Source of the DNA: Gammaproteobacteria bacterium
GTDB taxonomy: Bacteria > Pseudomonadota > Gammaproteobacteria > Steroidobacterales > Steroidobacteraceae
Direction of reading: 5' to 3'
Assembly (NCBI GenBank): GCA_030037905.1
Contig: JASHPX010000023.1
Coordinates: 1 to 60,249 of the forward strand
DNA length: 60,249 bases
Shown piece by piece: positions 1 through 9,561 of this stretch (its first letter is position 1; each line of letters starts with the position of its first letter). The notes under the pieces were generated by a model, which worked only from the letters and a program-made list of their open reading frames with translations, was not told the origin of the DNA and did no database searches. Both the position numbers and the translations under genes were made by a program.

Positions 1-2
1 CC

Positions 3-935
3 TCCACGGACGCGGGCACCTCCAGGGACGCGCTCTACACCGACTCGACACTCGCGCTGGATCCGGACACCGGCAGGCTCGACTGGTACTACCAGCACTT
101 CAACGGCGACGTTTGGGACCAGGACTGGGTGTTCGAGCAGACGTTGCTCACGCTGCCGGTCGACGGGCGAGCGCACCGGCTGCTGGTGACCGGCGGCAAG
201 CTTGCGATCTTCGATGCGCTCGACCGCGGCGATGGGCGCTACGAGTTCTCCAAGGATGCGGGGTTGCAGAACCTGGTGACCCACATCGATCCGCACACCG
301 GCCGCAAGACCTTCGATCCGGCGCTCAGGCCGATCGGGGGCAAGAGCTACCTCGTCTGCCCGAGCACATGGGGTGCTCGCAACTGGATCGCGACCTCTTA
401 TGATCCGCGCACCGACGTGCTCTACGTACCGTTGTTCGAGGCTTGTATGAATTACAGCTGGGTCCCGCGGCCGCCTGCCGAGGTGGCCGCCGGCGGGGAT
501 GACCTGCACGGCATGATGCGGCCGCGACCCAACAGCGACGGCGAGTTCGGACGCATCGAGGCGATCAACCTGCGCACGCGCCAGATCGTCTGGACGCACC
601 GCCAGCGTGCCGCGCTCACCAGCTCGATGCTCGCCTCCGCGGGCGGGGTGCTGTTCAGCGGCTCGCACGATCGCGTGTTTCGCGCCTATGACGAGGCCAC
701 GGGGCAGCCGCTGTGGCAGATCGTGCTGAACGCCTCGCCGAACTCCACGCCGATCACCTACGCCGCCCACGGCGTGCAGTACGTGGCGGTGGTGGCCGGC
801 GGCGGCGGGCCGCTCGATGCCGCCATCGGCACCATGACCCCCGAGATCGTGGGTCCGCCCGGGGGCACGACGCTGTGGGTGTTCCGTCTGCCGGGGCCGA
901 GCGGCTCGCTCGCGGCGCGCGCGTTCGAGCACTGA
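3..935 (+). CDS. PQQ-dependent (quinoprotein) dehydrogenase, C-terminal part, truncated by window start
   Basis: Frame open from position 3; reads STLALDPDTGRLDWYYQHFNGDVWDQDWVFEQ and later beta-propeller repeats (GVLFSGSHDRVFRAYDEATGQPLW) typical of quinoproteins. Confidence 0.85.
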   Translation, partial: STDAGTSRDALYTDSTLALDPDTGRLDWYYQHFNGDVWDQDWVFEQTLLTLPVDGRAHRLLVTGGKLAIFDALDRGDGRYEFSKDAGLQNLVTHIDPHTGRKTFDPALRPIGGKSYLVCPSTWGARNWIATSYDPRTDVLYVPLFEACMNYSWVPRPPAEVAAGGDDLHGMMRPRPNSDGEFGRIEAINLRTRQIVWTHRQRAALTSSMLASAGGVLFSGSHDRVFRAYDEATGQPLWQIVLNASPNSTPITYAAHGVQYVAVVAGGGGPLDAAIGTMTPEIVGPPGGTTLWVFRLPGPSGSLAARAFEH

Positions 936-979
936 AAACTGAAAAAAGGAGGCCGCCGCATCAGCGGCGCTATTTTTTT

Positions 980-2173
980 ATGAAGCGTAGCTCGGATCAC
1001 ATTCTTACCACACACGCGGGACGGCTGGACGGCCCGCCCGAATATCGCGAAGTGATGATGAGCCTGATGTCGGGCCATCGTCTCGATTTGGACGCATTGC
1101 GGCCGAAAATTCGCGCCGGCATCGTCGATGTCCTGCGCAAACAGGTGGACGCAGGAATCGATATCGTCAGCGATGGCGAGCTCGGCAAAGTGGGCTTTGG
1201 GGGCGCCGGCTACTATGGCCGCCGTCTGAGCGGGATCACCAGCAGAAAGCTGCAGCCGGGCGAACCGGTATTTATGGCGGCGGACACGGGTGAGCGCCTG
1301 GAATTCGCCGAATTCTACAAAGGGATTCAATTCGGCGGCGTTGTTCAGGAGCGAACGGTCTGCTCGGGCCCGATTCGCTATATCGGGCAGGAAGAAGTAC
1401 GCCAGGACCTCGAGCTGTTTCGTGCCTGCCTGACCGACGCAGGCGTGAAACCGGAAGAATGTTTCATGTGCGTGCTGGCGCCTGGCTGGCTGGAGCACTT
1501 TTTCCTGAATGAATATTACCGGACCGACGAAGAGTACATCTTCGCGCTGGCGGCGGCCATGAAACACGAGTATCAGGCCATCATCGATGCCGGTTTCGTC
1601 CTCCAGTTGGATGATCCGGCGTTGCCCGACACCTACGACATGATCATTCCCAACCCCACCATCGAGGAGTACCGCAAATTCGCCGCGGTGCGCGTGGATG
1701 CGCTGAACGAAGCCCTGCACGGCCTTCCGGAAGATCGCATCCGCTATCACATCTGCTGGGGGAGTTGGCATGGCCCGCACACGCATGATCTGCCGCTGCG
1801 GCACGTGGTCGATCTGATGCTCAGGATCCGCGCCGGGGCGTATTCGGTGGAAGCCGCCAATCCCAGGCATGAGCACGAATGGAAGCTCTGGCAGGATATC
1901 GAGCTGCCGGAAGGCAAGATTCTGATTCCCGGCGTGGTCACCCACCACACCAACGTGGTCGAACACCCGGAAGTGGTGGCAGATCGCATCGTTCGCTACG
2001 CCAATCTGCTGGGCCGCGAAAACGTGATCGCCGGAACCGATTGCGGTATGGGGTTCCGCGTTCATCCGCAGATTGCCTGGGCGAAGCTCAAGGTATTGGC
2101 GGAAGGGGCGCAGCTGGCCAGCGAACAGCTTTGGGGAGCTCACGCGGGCGCCGGTTCGAAGGTCATCCGGTAA
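980..2173 (+). CDS. Cobalamin-independent methionine synthase (MetE C-terminal)-like protein, epoxyalkane:CoM transferase-like
   Basis: MKRSSDHILTTHAGRLDGPPEY... and C-terminal GTDCGMGFRVHPQIAWAKL; ORF extends upstream, ATG at 980 fits the family N-terminus. Confidence 0.8.
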   Translation: MKRSSDHILTTHAGRLDGPPEYREVMMSLMSGHRLDLDALRPKIRAGIVDVLRKQVDAGIDIVSDGELGKVGFGGAGYYGRRLSGITSRKLQPGEPVFMAADTGERLEFAEFYKGIQFGGVVQERTVCSGPIRYIGQEEVRQDLELFRACLTDAGVKPEECFMCVLAPGWLEHFFLNEYYRTDEEYIFALAAAMKHEYQAIIDAGFVLQLDDPALPDTYDMIIPNPTIEEYRKFAAVRVDALNEALHGLPEDRIRYHICWGSWHGPHTHDLPLRHVVDLMLRIRAGAYSVEAANPRHEHEWKLWQDIELPEGKILIPGVVTHHTNVVEHPEVVADRIVRYANLLGRENVIAGTDCGMGFRVHPQIAWAKLKVLAEGAQLASEQLWGAHAGAGSKVIR

Positions 2174-2218
2174 CCGTATTGCGCGAAGACCGTGGCGGAT
2201 TGAGGTGGGCGCCGGCGC

Positions 2219-5200
2219 ATGAGCATCTCCGAACCGTTCGTGCGCCGACCGATTGCGACCTCGCTGCTGATGGGGGGACTGCTGCTGGTGGGCCTGGTGG
2301 CCTTCCCGTTGCTGCCGGTGGCACCGCTGCCGCAGGTGGACTTCCCGACCATCAACGTCACCGCGCAGTTGCCCGGAGCGGACCCGCAGACGATGGCCTC
2401 TTCGGTGGCGCAGCCGCTGGAGTATCAGTTCGCGCAGATTCCGGGTCTGGCACAGATGACCTCGACGAGCGTGCTGGGCAGCACGCAGATTGCGCTGCAG
2501 TTCGACCTGGGCCGCAACATCGATGGTGCCGCAGCGGATGTGCAGCAGGCGATCGCCGCGGCAGCCGGGCAATTGCCCAAGAACCTGCCCACGCCGCCGA
2601 CCTACAAGAAGGTCAACCCGGCCGATTCACCGATCGTCGATCTGGCAGTGCACTCGGACGTGCTGCCGATTACGACCGTGGATGACTACGCCGAGACCGT
2701 ACTCGCGCAGCAGGTCTCACAGATTGCGGGCGTCGCGCAGGTCGGAATCGGCGGCCAGCAAAAGCCCGCAGTGCGCATCCAGATCGACCCCGCCAAGATC
2801 GCCGCGCTGGGCATTCAGCTCACAGACATCGCCAGCACGATCAACATCGCCACCGCCGATGCGCCCAAGGGCTCTCTCAACGGAACCCAGCGTACGTACA
2901 CGATTTACGCCAACGACCAGCTGACGAGCGCCGCGCCCTGGAACAACGTCATCATCGCTTATCGCAACGGCGCACCGGTGCGCATCAGGGACGTCGGCAT
3001 TGCGGTGCTGGGTGCGCAGAATACCCAGCAGGCCGGATGGCAGTGGTTGAAGGGCTGGAAGCACAGCAAGACCGGGGTCACGTTGCTCGTCTTCAAGCAG
3101 CCCGGCGCCAATGTGATCGACGTCATCGATCGCATCGAGCAGCTGTTGCCCAAGGCGATGTTGTCGGTTCCCAAATCGATCCAGGTTGATGAGATCGCTC
3201 CTAAAACGGTCACGATCCGTGCCTCGCTGCATGACGTCGAGCGCACGCTGTTGCTGACCGTCTGCCTGGTCGTGATGGTCATCTTCCTGTTCCTGCGCAA
3301 CGCCTGGGCGACCATCATTCCGGGGGTGACCGTGCCGCTGGCCCTGCTGAGCACCTGTGCGCTCGCATATCTGCTGGGCTTCAGCCTCGACAATCTGTCG
3401 CTGATGGCGCTCACGATCGCAGTGGGCTTCGTGGTCGATGATGCCATCGTGATGCTCGAGAACATCTATCGCTATATCGAGGAAGGGCTCTCGCCGCTGC
3501 AGGCGACGCTGAAGGGGGCTAGCGAGATCGGTTTCACGATCATGTCGATCAGCCTGTCGTTGATCGCCGTGCTCATTCCGCTACTGCTGATGGGAGGGAT
3601 CATCGGCCGCCTATTCCGCGAGTTCGCGATGGTCGTCGCGATGGCCATCACCCTCTCGGCATTCGTGGCCCTGACGCTCTCTCCGACCATGGGGGCGCAG
3701 TTCCTGCGCAACGAGAAGAAGGTGGAGCACGGCGTGTTCTATCGCACGATGGAGCGCTTCTTCGACTGGCTGCTCGACAGCTACACGCGCGGGCTGGACT
3801 TCGTGCTGCGTCACCAGCGTGCGACGCTGTACGTGTTCTTTGCGACCATGGCGCTCTCGGTCGTGCTGTACGTGGTCATTCCCAAGGGGTTCTTCCCGCA
3901 GGAGGACACCAGTCTGATCCAAGGTCAGGCCGATGCGCCGGAGGATATCGCCTTCCCGGAGATGCAGGGGCGGATGCACCAGCTGACGGACGTGTTTGAG
4001 CGCGAGCCGGACATGGCCGGCTACGTGGCATACCTCGGCGGGAACGGGCCTATCAACGGTGGTTTTGGATTGGCAGGGCTGCTGCCGCGCGATGAGCGCA
4101 GGGACGGCGCCACCGCAGATCAGATCATGGCGCGATTGAGCCGGCAGATCGCCAGGATACCCGGGGCCACCATGTACCTGCAGTCACGCCAGGATATCAC
4201 CGTCGGCGGACGGCAGGCGCGCGCGCAATATCAGTACACGCTGCAGGACATCGACCTCGACGAGCTCAATGCGTGGGCGCCCAAGCTGCTCGCGAAGCTG
4301 CAAACCCTGCCGCAGCTGAGCGAGGTGAGCACCGATCAGCAGAGTCAGGCCCCCATGCTGAAGTTGGACTACGACCGCGACGCCGCTGGCCGCTTCGGCA
4401 TCCAGCCGGCGCAGATCGACGCCACGCTGGCCGATGCGTTCGGGCAGGCGGTCGTCTCCCAATACTACACGCAGCTCAACAGCTATTTCGTGGTGGAGGA
4501 GATCACCCCCTCTCTGCAGGGCGACCTGACGACGCTGCAAAAGATCTACCTCAAGTCGCCACTGACCGGCGCCATGGTGCCGCTGTCCACCTTCGTACAT
4601 TACGACATGAGTCATGTGACCACATTGGCGATCAATCACCAGGGGCAGTTTCCGGCGGTGACGATCTCGTTCAACCTCGCCCCCGGCGTCGCGCTGGGCA
4701 CCGCGGTGAATGCCATCGAACGCGCTGAGGCCACCATGGGCATGCCTGGGACCATCACCGCATCCTTCCAAGGCAACGCGCAGGCGTTTCAGGCGTCCTT
4801 GAAGACCGAGCCTTTTCTGATCCTGGCGGCGCTGGTGGTCGTCTACATCATCCTGGGCGTGCTCTACGAGAGTTACATCCACCCCTTGACCATCCTCTCA
4901 ACGCTGCCGTCGGCCGGCGTGGGAGGGCTGCTATTCCTGATGTTGTTCCACTTCGATCTTTCGGTGATCGGCATCGTGGGCATCCTGCTGCTGATCGGCA
5001 TCGTCAAGAAAAACGGCATCATGATGGTGGACTTTGCTCTCACGGCCGAGCGCGAGCAGGGACTGGATCCGCAGAGCTCGATCCGCAAGGCCTGCCTGCT
5101 GCGCTTTCGTCCGATCATGATGACCACCATGGCGGCCCTGCTCGGGGCGTTACCGCTGGCACTCGGGCATGGGACCGGCTCGGAGCTGCGTCAGCCGCTC

Positions 5201-5380
5201 GGCGTCACGATGGTCGGCGGGCTCATTCTGAGCCAGGCCATGACACTTTTCACGACGCCGGTAGTCTATTTGTATCTGGATCGCTGGGCCAATCGACACC
5301 GCAGGAAGGTGTACGTCAGTACACCGGAGGAGGGGGTGTCCGCGCTGACCGGGAGTCCTGAGCCGCGTTCGGAGTATTGA
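2219..5380 (+). CDS. RND-family efflux transporter permease (HAE1/MdtB-MdtC-like)
   Basis: 1053 aa; FVRRPIATSLLMGGLLLVGLVAFPLLPVAPLPQVDFPTINV and GIVKKNGIMMVDFA motifs. Confidence 0.95.
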   Translation: MSISEPFVRRPIATSLLMGGLLLVGLVAFPLLPVAPLPQVDFPTINVTAQLPGADPQTMASSVAQPLEYQFAQIPGLAQMTSTSVLGSTQIALQFDLGRNIDGAAADVQQAIAAAAGQLPKNLPTPPTYKKVNPADSPIVDLAVHSDVLPITTVDDYAETVLAQQVSQIAGVAQVGIGGQQKPAVRIQIDPAKIAALGIQLTDIASTINIATADAPKGSLNGTQRTYTIYANDQLTSAAPWNNVIIAYRNGAPVRIRDVGIAVLGAQNTQQAGWQWLKGWKHSKTGVTLLVFKQPGANVIDVIDRIEQLLPKAMLSVPKSIQVDEIAPKTVTIRASLHDVERTLLLTVCLVVMVIFLFLRNAWATIIPGVTVPLALLSTCALAYLLGFSLDNLSLMALTIAVGFVVDDAIVMLENIYRYIEEGLSPLQATLKGASEIGFTIMSISLSLIAVLIPLLLMGGIIGRLFREFAMVVAMAITLSAFVALTLSPTMGAQFLRNEKKVEHGVFYRTMERFFDWLLDSYTRGLDFVLRHQRATLYVFFATMALSVVLYVVIPKGFFPQEDTSLIQGQADAPEDIAFPEMQGRMHQLTDVFEREPDMAGYVAYLGGNGPINGGFGLAGLLPRDERRDGATADQIMARLSRQIARIPGATMYLQSRQDITVGGRQARAQYQYTLQDIDLDELNAWAPKLLAKLQTLPQLSEVSTDQQSQAPMLKLDYDRDAAGRFGIQPAQIDATLADAFGQAVVSQYYTQLNSYFVVEEITPSLQGDLTTLQKIYLKSPLTGAMVPLSTFVHYDMSHVTTLAINHQGQFPAVTISFNLAPGVALGTAVNAIERAEATMGMPGTITASFQGNAQAFQASLKTEPFLILAALVVVYIILGVLYESYIHPLTILSTLPSAGVGGLLFLMLFHFDLSVIGIVGILLLIGIVKKNGIMMVDFALTAEREQGLDPQSSIRKACLLRFRPIMMTTMAALLGALPLALGHGTGSELRQPLGVTMVGGLILSQAMTLFTTPVVYLYLDRWANRHRRKVYVSTPEEGVSALTGSPEPRSEY

Positions 5381-5438
5381 GGCACGGAGGCGCGATTCAT
5401 AGTAGACCGCTCCCGGGCTATTGGTCGCCGGAGCCGCA

Positions 5439-5457
5439 AGCAATCGTCGCGATTGCT
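5439..5457. terminator. Hairpin downstream of RND gene
   Basis: Perfect 8-bp inverted repeat AGCAATCG-TCG-CGATTGCT; no T-tract. Confidence 0.35.
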
Positions 5458-5766
5458 GCGCCATTGCTACAGCAACGGCTTTCGGGACCGTCGAACTCGA
5501 TTCCGACTCCATAGTACCGTCCAACCTCGACTCAGGCCGGAAGCACTTAGCCAAGCTCGTCGCCGGGCGAGCTACCGGTTTTTATCGAGGGGGTGTATAA
5601 GGCCAGCAAACACGCAAACACGAGCCAAGTGCTGACTCAGGGACGGCGGCCAGACTCGAACTCAAACCAGAATTCGTCGCCTGGCACGCGCCACCACCCG
5701 GGCACCTAACCCTGCCGCCTAGCGGGACAGTTTGTGCCAGCAATGGAGACGCAGACAAGGAACGTC

Positions 5767-5889
5767 ATGGATGATAACAAACAATTCGTACAGGGCGGCG
5801 CAACGCGAGGGCAGTTACTAGCTTTGGGGAGCGCGACGGCAGCCGCTGTGGCGGCGGCACCTACATGGGCTCAACAAAGCTATGCATAA
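5767..5889 (+). CDS. Short ORF (40 aa) resembling an export signal leader, overlapping the start of the next ORF
   Basis: MDDNKQFVQGGATRGQLLALGSATAAAVAAAPTWAQQSYA*; hydrophobic stretch and AQQ end; ATG of the hydrolase (5882) lies inside its last codons. Confidence 0.45.
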   Translation: MDDNKQFVQGGATRGQLLALGSATAAAVAAAPTWAQQSYA

Positions 5890-6586
5890 GCTCGCTATTC
5901 CGCAGACCGTCATCGACCGCGTAATCGCGCGGTGCGGTAAGGAACACGTGTTCGACGATATCGAGCCCGCGCGTACGGCACTGATCGTCGTCGACATGCA
6001 GAACGGCTTCATGTTGTCTGGCATCGCCTTCGTCGAGATCAAGATGGCGCCGAAGATCGTGCCCAACATCAACCGGCTTGCCGCTGCGCTCCGCGCGGCC
6101 GGCGGCACTGTCGTATGGATCGTCACCACCTGCACGCCCGAAGTCGACCGGGAATGGTCGACCTTTTACCGCCTGTCGACCCCGGCGAACGGCGCCAAGC
6201 GCAGCACCGCGTTGACGAAGGGCGCCAAGGGTCACGCGATCTGGTCAGAACTCGAGGTGAAACGAGACGATCCGATCGTCGAGAAGAAACGCTTCTCGGC
6301 TTTCATCCAAGGGTCCAGCGATCTCGATAAGGTACTGCGGGCCCGCGGCATCGACAATCTCCTTATCGCCGGTACGGTGACCGGTGTCTGCTGTGAGTCG
6401 ACTGCACGCGACGCGATGATGCTCAATTACAAAGTGACGATGGTCACAGACGGCAATGCATCCTACAGCGACGAAGAGCACAACAACGCGCTGACCGCCT
6501 TCTACGGCACATTTGGCGACATCATGTCGACCGACATGCTGGTCGAGCTGATCGCCAAGAACGGCAGGCGCCAAGAGGCGGGGTAG
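5882..6586 (+). CDS. Isochorismatase-family cysteine hydrolase
   Basis: TALIVVDMQNGFM ... GTVTGVCCESTARDAMMLNYKVTMVTDGNAS. Confidence 0.9.
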   Translation: MHKLAIPQTVIDRVIARCGKEHVFDDIEPARTALIVVDMQNGFMLSGIAFVEIKMAPKIVPNINRLAAALRAAGGTVVWIVTTCTPEVDREWSTFYRLSTPANGAKRSTALTKGAKGHAIWSELEVKRDDPIVEKKRFSAFIQGSSDLDKVLRARGIDNLLIAGTVTGVCCESTARDAMMLNYKVTMVTDGNASYSDEEHNNALTAFYGTFGDIMSTDMLVELIAKNGRRQEAG

Positions 6587-6719
6587 CCACTGCACACTGC
6601 TGCGGCCGTTATCGGAGGGGACCCGCAGCTATGAACGCTCGCTTCGCTCCTGAGACATTCAAAGCCGTCCCCGCGTGCCCACCACGAACAGCTTATACCC
6701 GAAGAGATCAAGCGCAGCT

Positions 6720-8054
6720 ATGGTTGATCAAACCGCCGTAATTTCCGACATCATCGATCGCCGTCCTCTGAGTGGATTCCAGACCAGGATCGTAGCCTTG
6801 TGCGCTTCGATGGCCTTCGTGGAAGGTTTTGGTGCGCAGAACGCCGGCTATATCGCCCCCGCCTTGGCCCGAGCATTCCAGCTGCGACAGACGGACCTCG
6901 GCAGCTACTTCTCCCTCGGCCTGTTTGGGTTGATGCTCGGAGCGCTGCTCGTGGCGCCGCTGGCGGACCGACTAGGGCGAAAACCTGTCCTCGTTGGCTG
7001 CGCCAGCATATTTGGCCTGTGTAGTCTCGCGCAGTCGCTGAGTCCCTCAGTCGCTCTGTTATTCACATTTCGCTTTCTGAATTTGCTCGGGATCGGTGGT
7101 GCAATGCCGAACGTCATCGCAACGACCTCCGAATACTCGCCGAGCCGATCACGCTCTCTGATGATCATCGTCATGTTCAATGGTTTTACCGCCGGCTCGG
7201 TCGCAGCCGGCTTGTTCGCTGCGCGCATGGTACAAGCGATGGGTTGGGGGTCGGTTTTGATCGCGGCCGGAATCATGCCGCTGGCTCTTGTGCCGCTGCT
7301 ACTGTTCCTGTTGCCGGAATCGGCGCGTTTTCTGGCTACGAAGGAGGGTACTCAGTCGCAGATCGCGACCATTGTACGTCGCATCGACCCGAACGTCCGT
7401 GCAGAGACGGTGTTCCTGCCTGAAGTTGACTCGAAGCTGGGAATCTCGGTCGCGGCCCTTTTCCATGGCGGCCGAGCACGGAAGACCGCCCTGCTTTGGA
7501 TCTTGGTGTTCTGCAGTCTCCTCGATCTGTTCTTGCTGAGTAGCTGGCTGCCGACGCAGATCGCATCGCTCGGAATTTCGATTGCGATCGCCATTCTGAT
7601 TGGTTCGCTCCTGCAAGTAGGAGGTATGGTCGGGATGGTGCTTGGATGGGTGATGGACCGACTCGGCCCGCATCGGACGTTGTGTCTTTCGTACGTCATC
7701 GCAGCAGTCGCTATCGCCTGCATCCCTGCGGCGAGTGCGAGTGTTCCGATGCTTTCTCTAGCAGTATTCGCGGCCGGTTTCGGTGTAATCGGTGGACAAA
7801 CCGCATCCAATGCGGTGGCGGCGGATACGTATCCGACCGAGATCCGTGCGACCGGTGTCGGCTGGTTCTTGGGTGTGGGTCGAGCGGGCTCGATCGTAGG
7901 CCCACTGCTGGCGGGCTTTTTACTGTCGATTGGTGTGTCAAACCGAGCCATATTCCTGATGGCGGTGGCGCCCGCTTTGGTTGCCGCCTTCGCGGGACTT
8001 GGGCTGGGGATGTCCACGCCTCGTCCGCAGTCGGTGGCACGTTTGCAGCCATAA
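6720..8054 (+). CDS. MFS transporter, aromatic acid:H+ symporter (AAHS)-like
   Basis: LVAPLADRLGRKPVLVGCASIFGLCSLAQ and YPTEIRATGVGWFLGVGRAGSIVGPLLAG. Confidence 0.9.
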   Translation: MVDQTAVISDIIDRRPLSGFQTRIVALCASMAFVEGFGAQNAGYIAPALARAFQLRQTDLGSYFSLGLFGLMLGALLVAPLADRLGRKPVLVGCASIFGLCSLAQSLSPSVALLFTFRFLNLLGIGGAMPNVIATTSEYSPSRSRSLMIIVMFNGFTAGSVAAGLFAARMVQAMGWGSVLIAAGIMPLALVPLLLFLLPESARFLATKEGTQSQIATIVRRIDPNVRAETVFLPEVDSKLGISVAALFHGGRARKTALLWILVFCSLLDLFLLSSWLPTQIASLGISIAIAILIGSLLQVGGMVGMVLGWVMDRLGPHRTLCLSYVIAAVAIACIPAASASVPMLSLAVFAAGFGVIGGQTASNAVAADTYPTEIRATGVGWFLGVGRAGSIVGPLLAGFLLSIGVSNRAIFLMAVAPALVAAFAGLGLGMSTPRPQSVARLQP

Positions 8055-8056
8055 GC

Positions 8057-8677
8057 TTGAATGAAGAGTCAGCTTCGGCTGGCGTTGGTCGCGGACCCCC
8101 ACAAAGCGGTTGTAGCGCCAGCGCCGTCCCAGCGCCGTCTCAACGTCGGCCCAGCCGGCTCGCTTCGTTCGCCGCCGACGACAGTGATGCTCTTACCGTC
8201 GTCATTGAGACGCCAAAGGGCAGCCGCAACGAATATGCCTACGATCCGGCGGAGCGCATCTTCTCGCTGAGCAGGGTGCTGCCGTCCGGCATGGCTTTTC
8301 CATACGACTTCGGTTTCGTGCCTTCGACGCGCGGCGGGGACGGTGATCCGCTCGATGTACTCGTGCTCATGGATGAGGCCGCTTTTCCGGGATGCAAGCT
8401 CACCTGTCGCGTAGTCGGCCTGATCGAGGGCGAACAGGGTGAGAAGAAGAATGCTGAACGCAACGACCGATTGGTCGCGGTCGAGACCGGGAATCACAGC
8501 TATTCTCACGTGAAACGTCTTGATGATCTCGGCAAGCGGTTCGAAGGGGATATCGAGGAGTTTTTCGTCAATTATCATCGCCTCAGCGCCGGGCAGTACC
8601 GCATCATCGCACTCAAAGGGCCGGGAGCTGCTCGACGCTGCATCAAGCGGGCGCAGCGCGCAGCGCGCCGACGCTAA
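8057..8677 (+). CDS. Inorganic pyrophosphatase, family I; 5' end frame-disrupted by an 11-bp tandem duplication
   Basis: IETPKGSRNEYAYDP...LPSGMAFPYDFGFVPSTRGGDGDPLDVLVL; in-frame start only TTG 8057, ATG 8061 is out of frame. Confidence 0.8.
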   Translation: MNEESASAGVGRGPPQSGCSASAVPAPSQRRPSRLASFAADDSDALTVVIETPKGSRNEYAYDPAERIFSLSRVLPSGMAFPYDFGFVPSTRGGDGDPLDVLVLMDEAAFPGCKLTCRVVGLIEGEQGEKKNAERNDRLVAVETGNHSYSHVKRLDDLGKRFEGDIEEFFVNYHRLSAGQYRIIALKGPGAARRCIKRAQRAARRR

Positions 8678-8710
8678 ATCACTTCGATGCTCGGGAGGAC
8701 GGAGATTCGG

Positions 8711-8983
8711 CTACTCCGCGGTCGCCGGGTCGATGACAGTCGACACGGGCGAGACACGATTGGCAGGAAAGCCTCCGAGCTCGGCGTGGCGGCGGATCAG
8801 CGACTCGTCCGTGGCGTGATAGATGCAATAGATCCTGTCGGCAGTCACGAAGCTCTGGATCCATTGCACACTGGGTCCGAGGCTGCTGAGCACGCCGCAG
8901 GACTTCTTCGAGATGGCCTTGAGCTCGGCCGGCGACATCCTGCCGGCGCCTGGAATGTCTCTTTCGATGACAAATTTGGGCAT
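8711..8983 (-). CDS. DUF4242 (SCO4226-like nickel-binding) domain protein
   Basis: MPKFVIERDIPGAGRMSPAELKAISKKSC... IYCIYHATDESLIRRHAELGGFPANRV. Confidence 0.8.
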   Translation of the reverse strand: MPKFVIERDIPGAGRMSPAELKAISKKSCGVLSSLGPSVQWIQSFVTADRIYCIYHATDESLIRRHAELGGFPANRVSPVSTVIDPATAE

Positions 8984-9168
8984 GATCCGCTCCTTCCTGC
9001 GATGGGTCGGCCGCCTCGGGCCGCTCGGGCACCGGGCCTGCACGGGGATGCGCTGCACGGGATGCAGTATGAGTTACGCGGGTTGCCGCGTCTTGAAAGC
9101 CGTCTAAAAGATTTCTAAAACCGCGGGCCGGGGCGGCCGCGCGGCAGCGCATTGACCCGGGGCCGGCC

Positions 9169-9203
9169 GGGGCGCGGTCCGCACGGCGTGCGGACCGCGC
9201 CCC
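9169..9203. terminator. Strong hairpin downstream of urcA-like gene
   Basis: 16-bp perfect inverted repeat GGGGCGCGGTCCGCAC-GGC-GTGCGGACCGCGCCCC. Confidence 0.6.
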
Positions 9204-9207
9204 CCGC

Positions 9208-9561
9208 TCACTGGGCGCGCGCCACGTCCGCGAGAGTCGGTCCGGCTGCCACGCCGCGCGCTGCGGCATAGGCCGTAAGCGCGGGCTGGTGCACCCGCAT
9301 GACCGCCTGCGACAGGGTCTGACGGACGCAGACGTCGAAGCGCGGCAACGTTGGAGGCAACGGGTAGCTGTCGATCTGCCCGCACACGAACCGGGCGGCC
9401 GTATAGAGCTGCTCATAGAGCTTCTTGACGCCCGATGCCGTGGTGACCGCGGTGAGGGAATAATGCACGCTTACTGCAGGCTGTTGGCCGTGGGTATCCG
9501 CCTGGGCGGCGGTGCACAGGGCAATGGCGGCGGCGGCGAGCAACACGTTCAATTTCTTCAT
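9208..9561 (-). CDS. UrcA family protein
   Basis: Signal peptide then VHYSLTAVTTASGVKKLYEQLYTAARFVCG ... CVRQTLSQAVMRVHQPALTAYAA. Confidence 0.8.
   Translation of the reverse strand: MKKLNVLLAAAAIALCTAAQADTHGQQPAVSVHYSLTAVTTASGVKKLYEQLYTAARFVCGQIDSYPLPPTLPRFDVCVRQTLSQAVMRVHQPALTAYAAARGVAAGPTLADVARAQ

Noticed and set aside
758-2572. 604-aa minus-strand ORF opposite the MetE-like and RND genes
   Set aside because: Shadow ORF caused by high GC; the plus-strand proteins match known families and the antisense translation does not.
5640-5740. Possible tRNA-like T-arm (GTTCGAGTC on the minus strand)
   Set aside because: Only a partial T-arm with mismatched stem; no acceptor stem or anticodon arm could be built.
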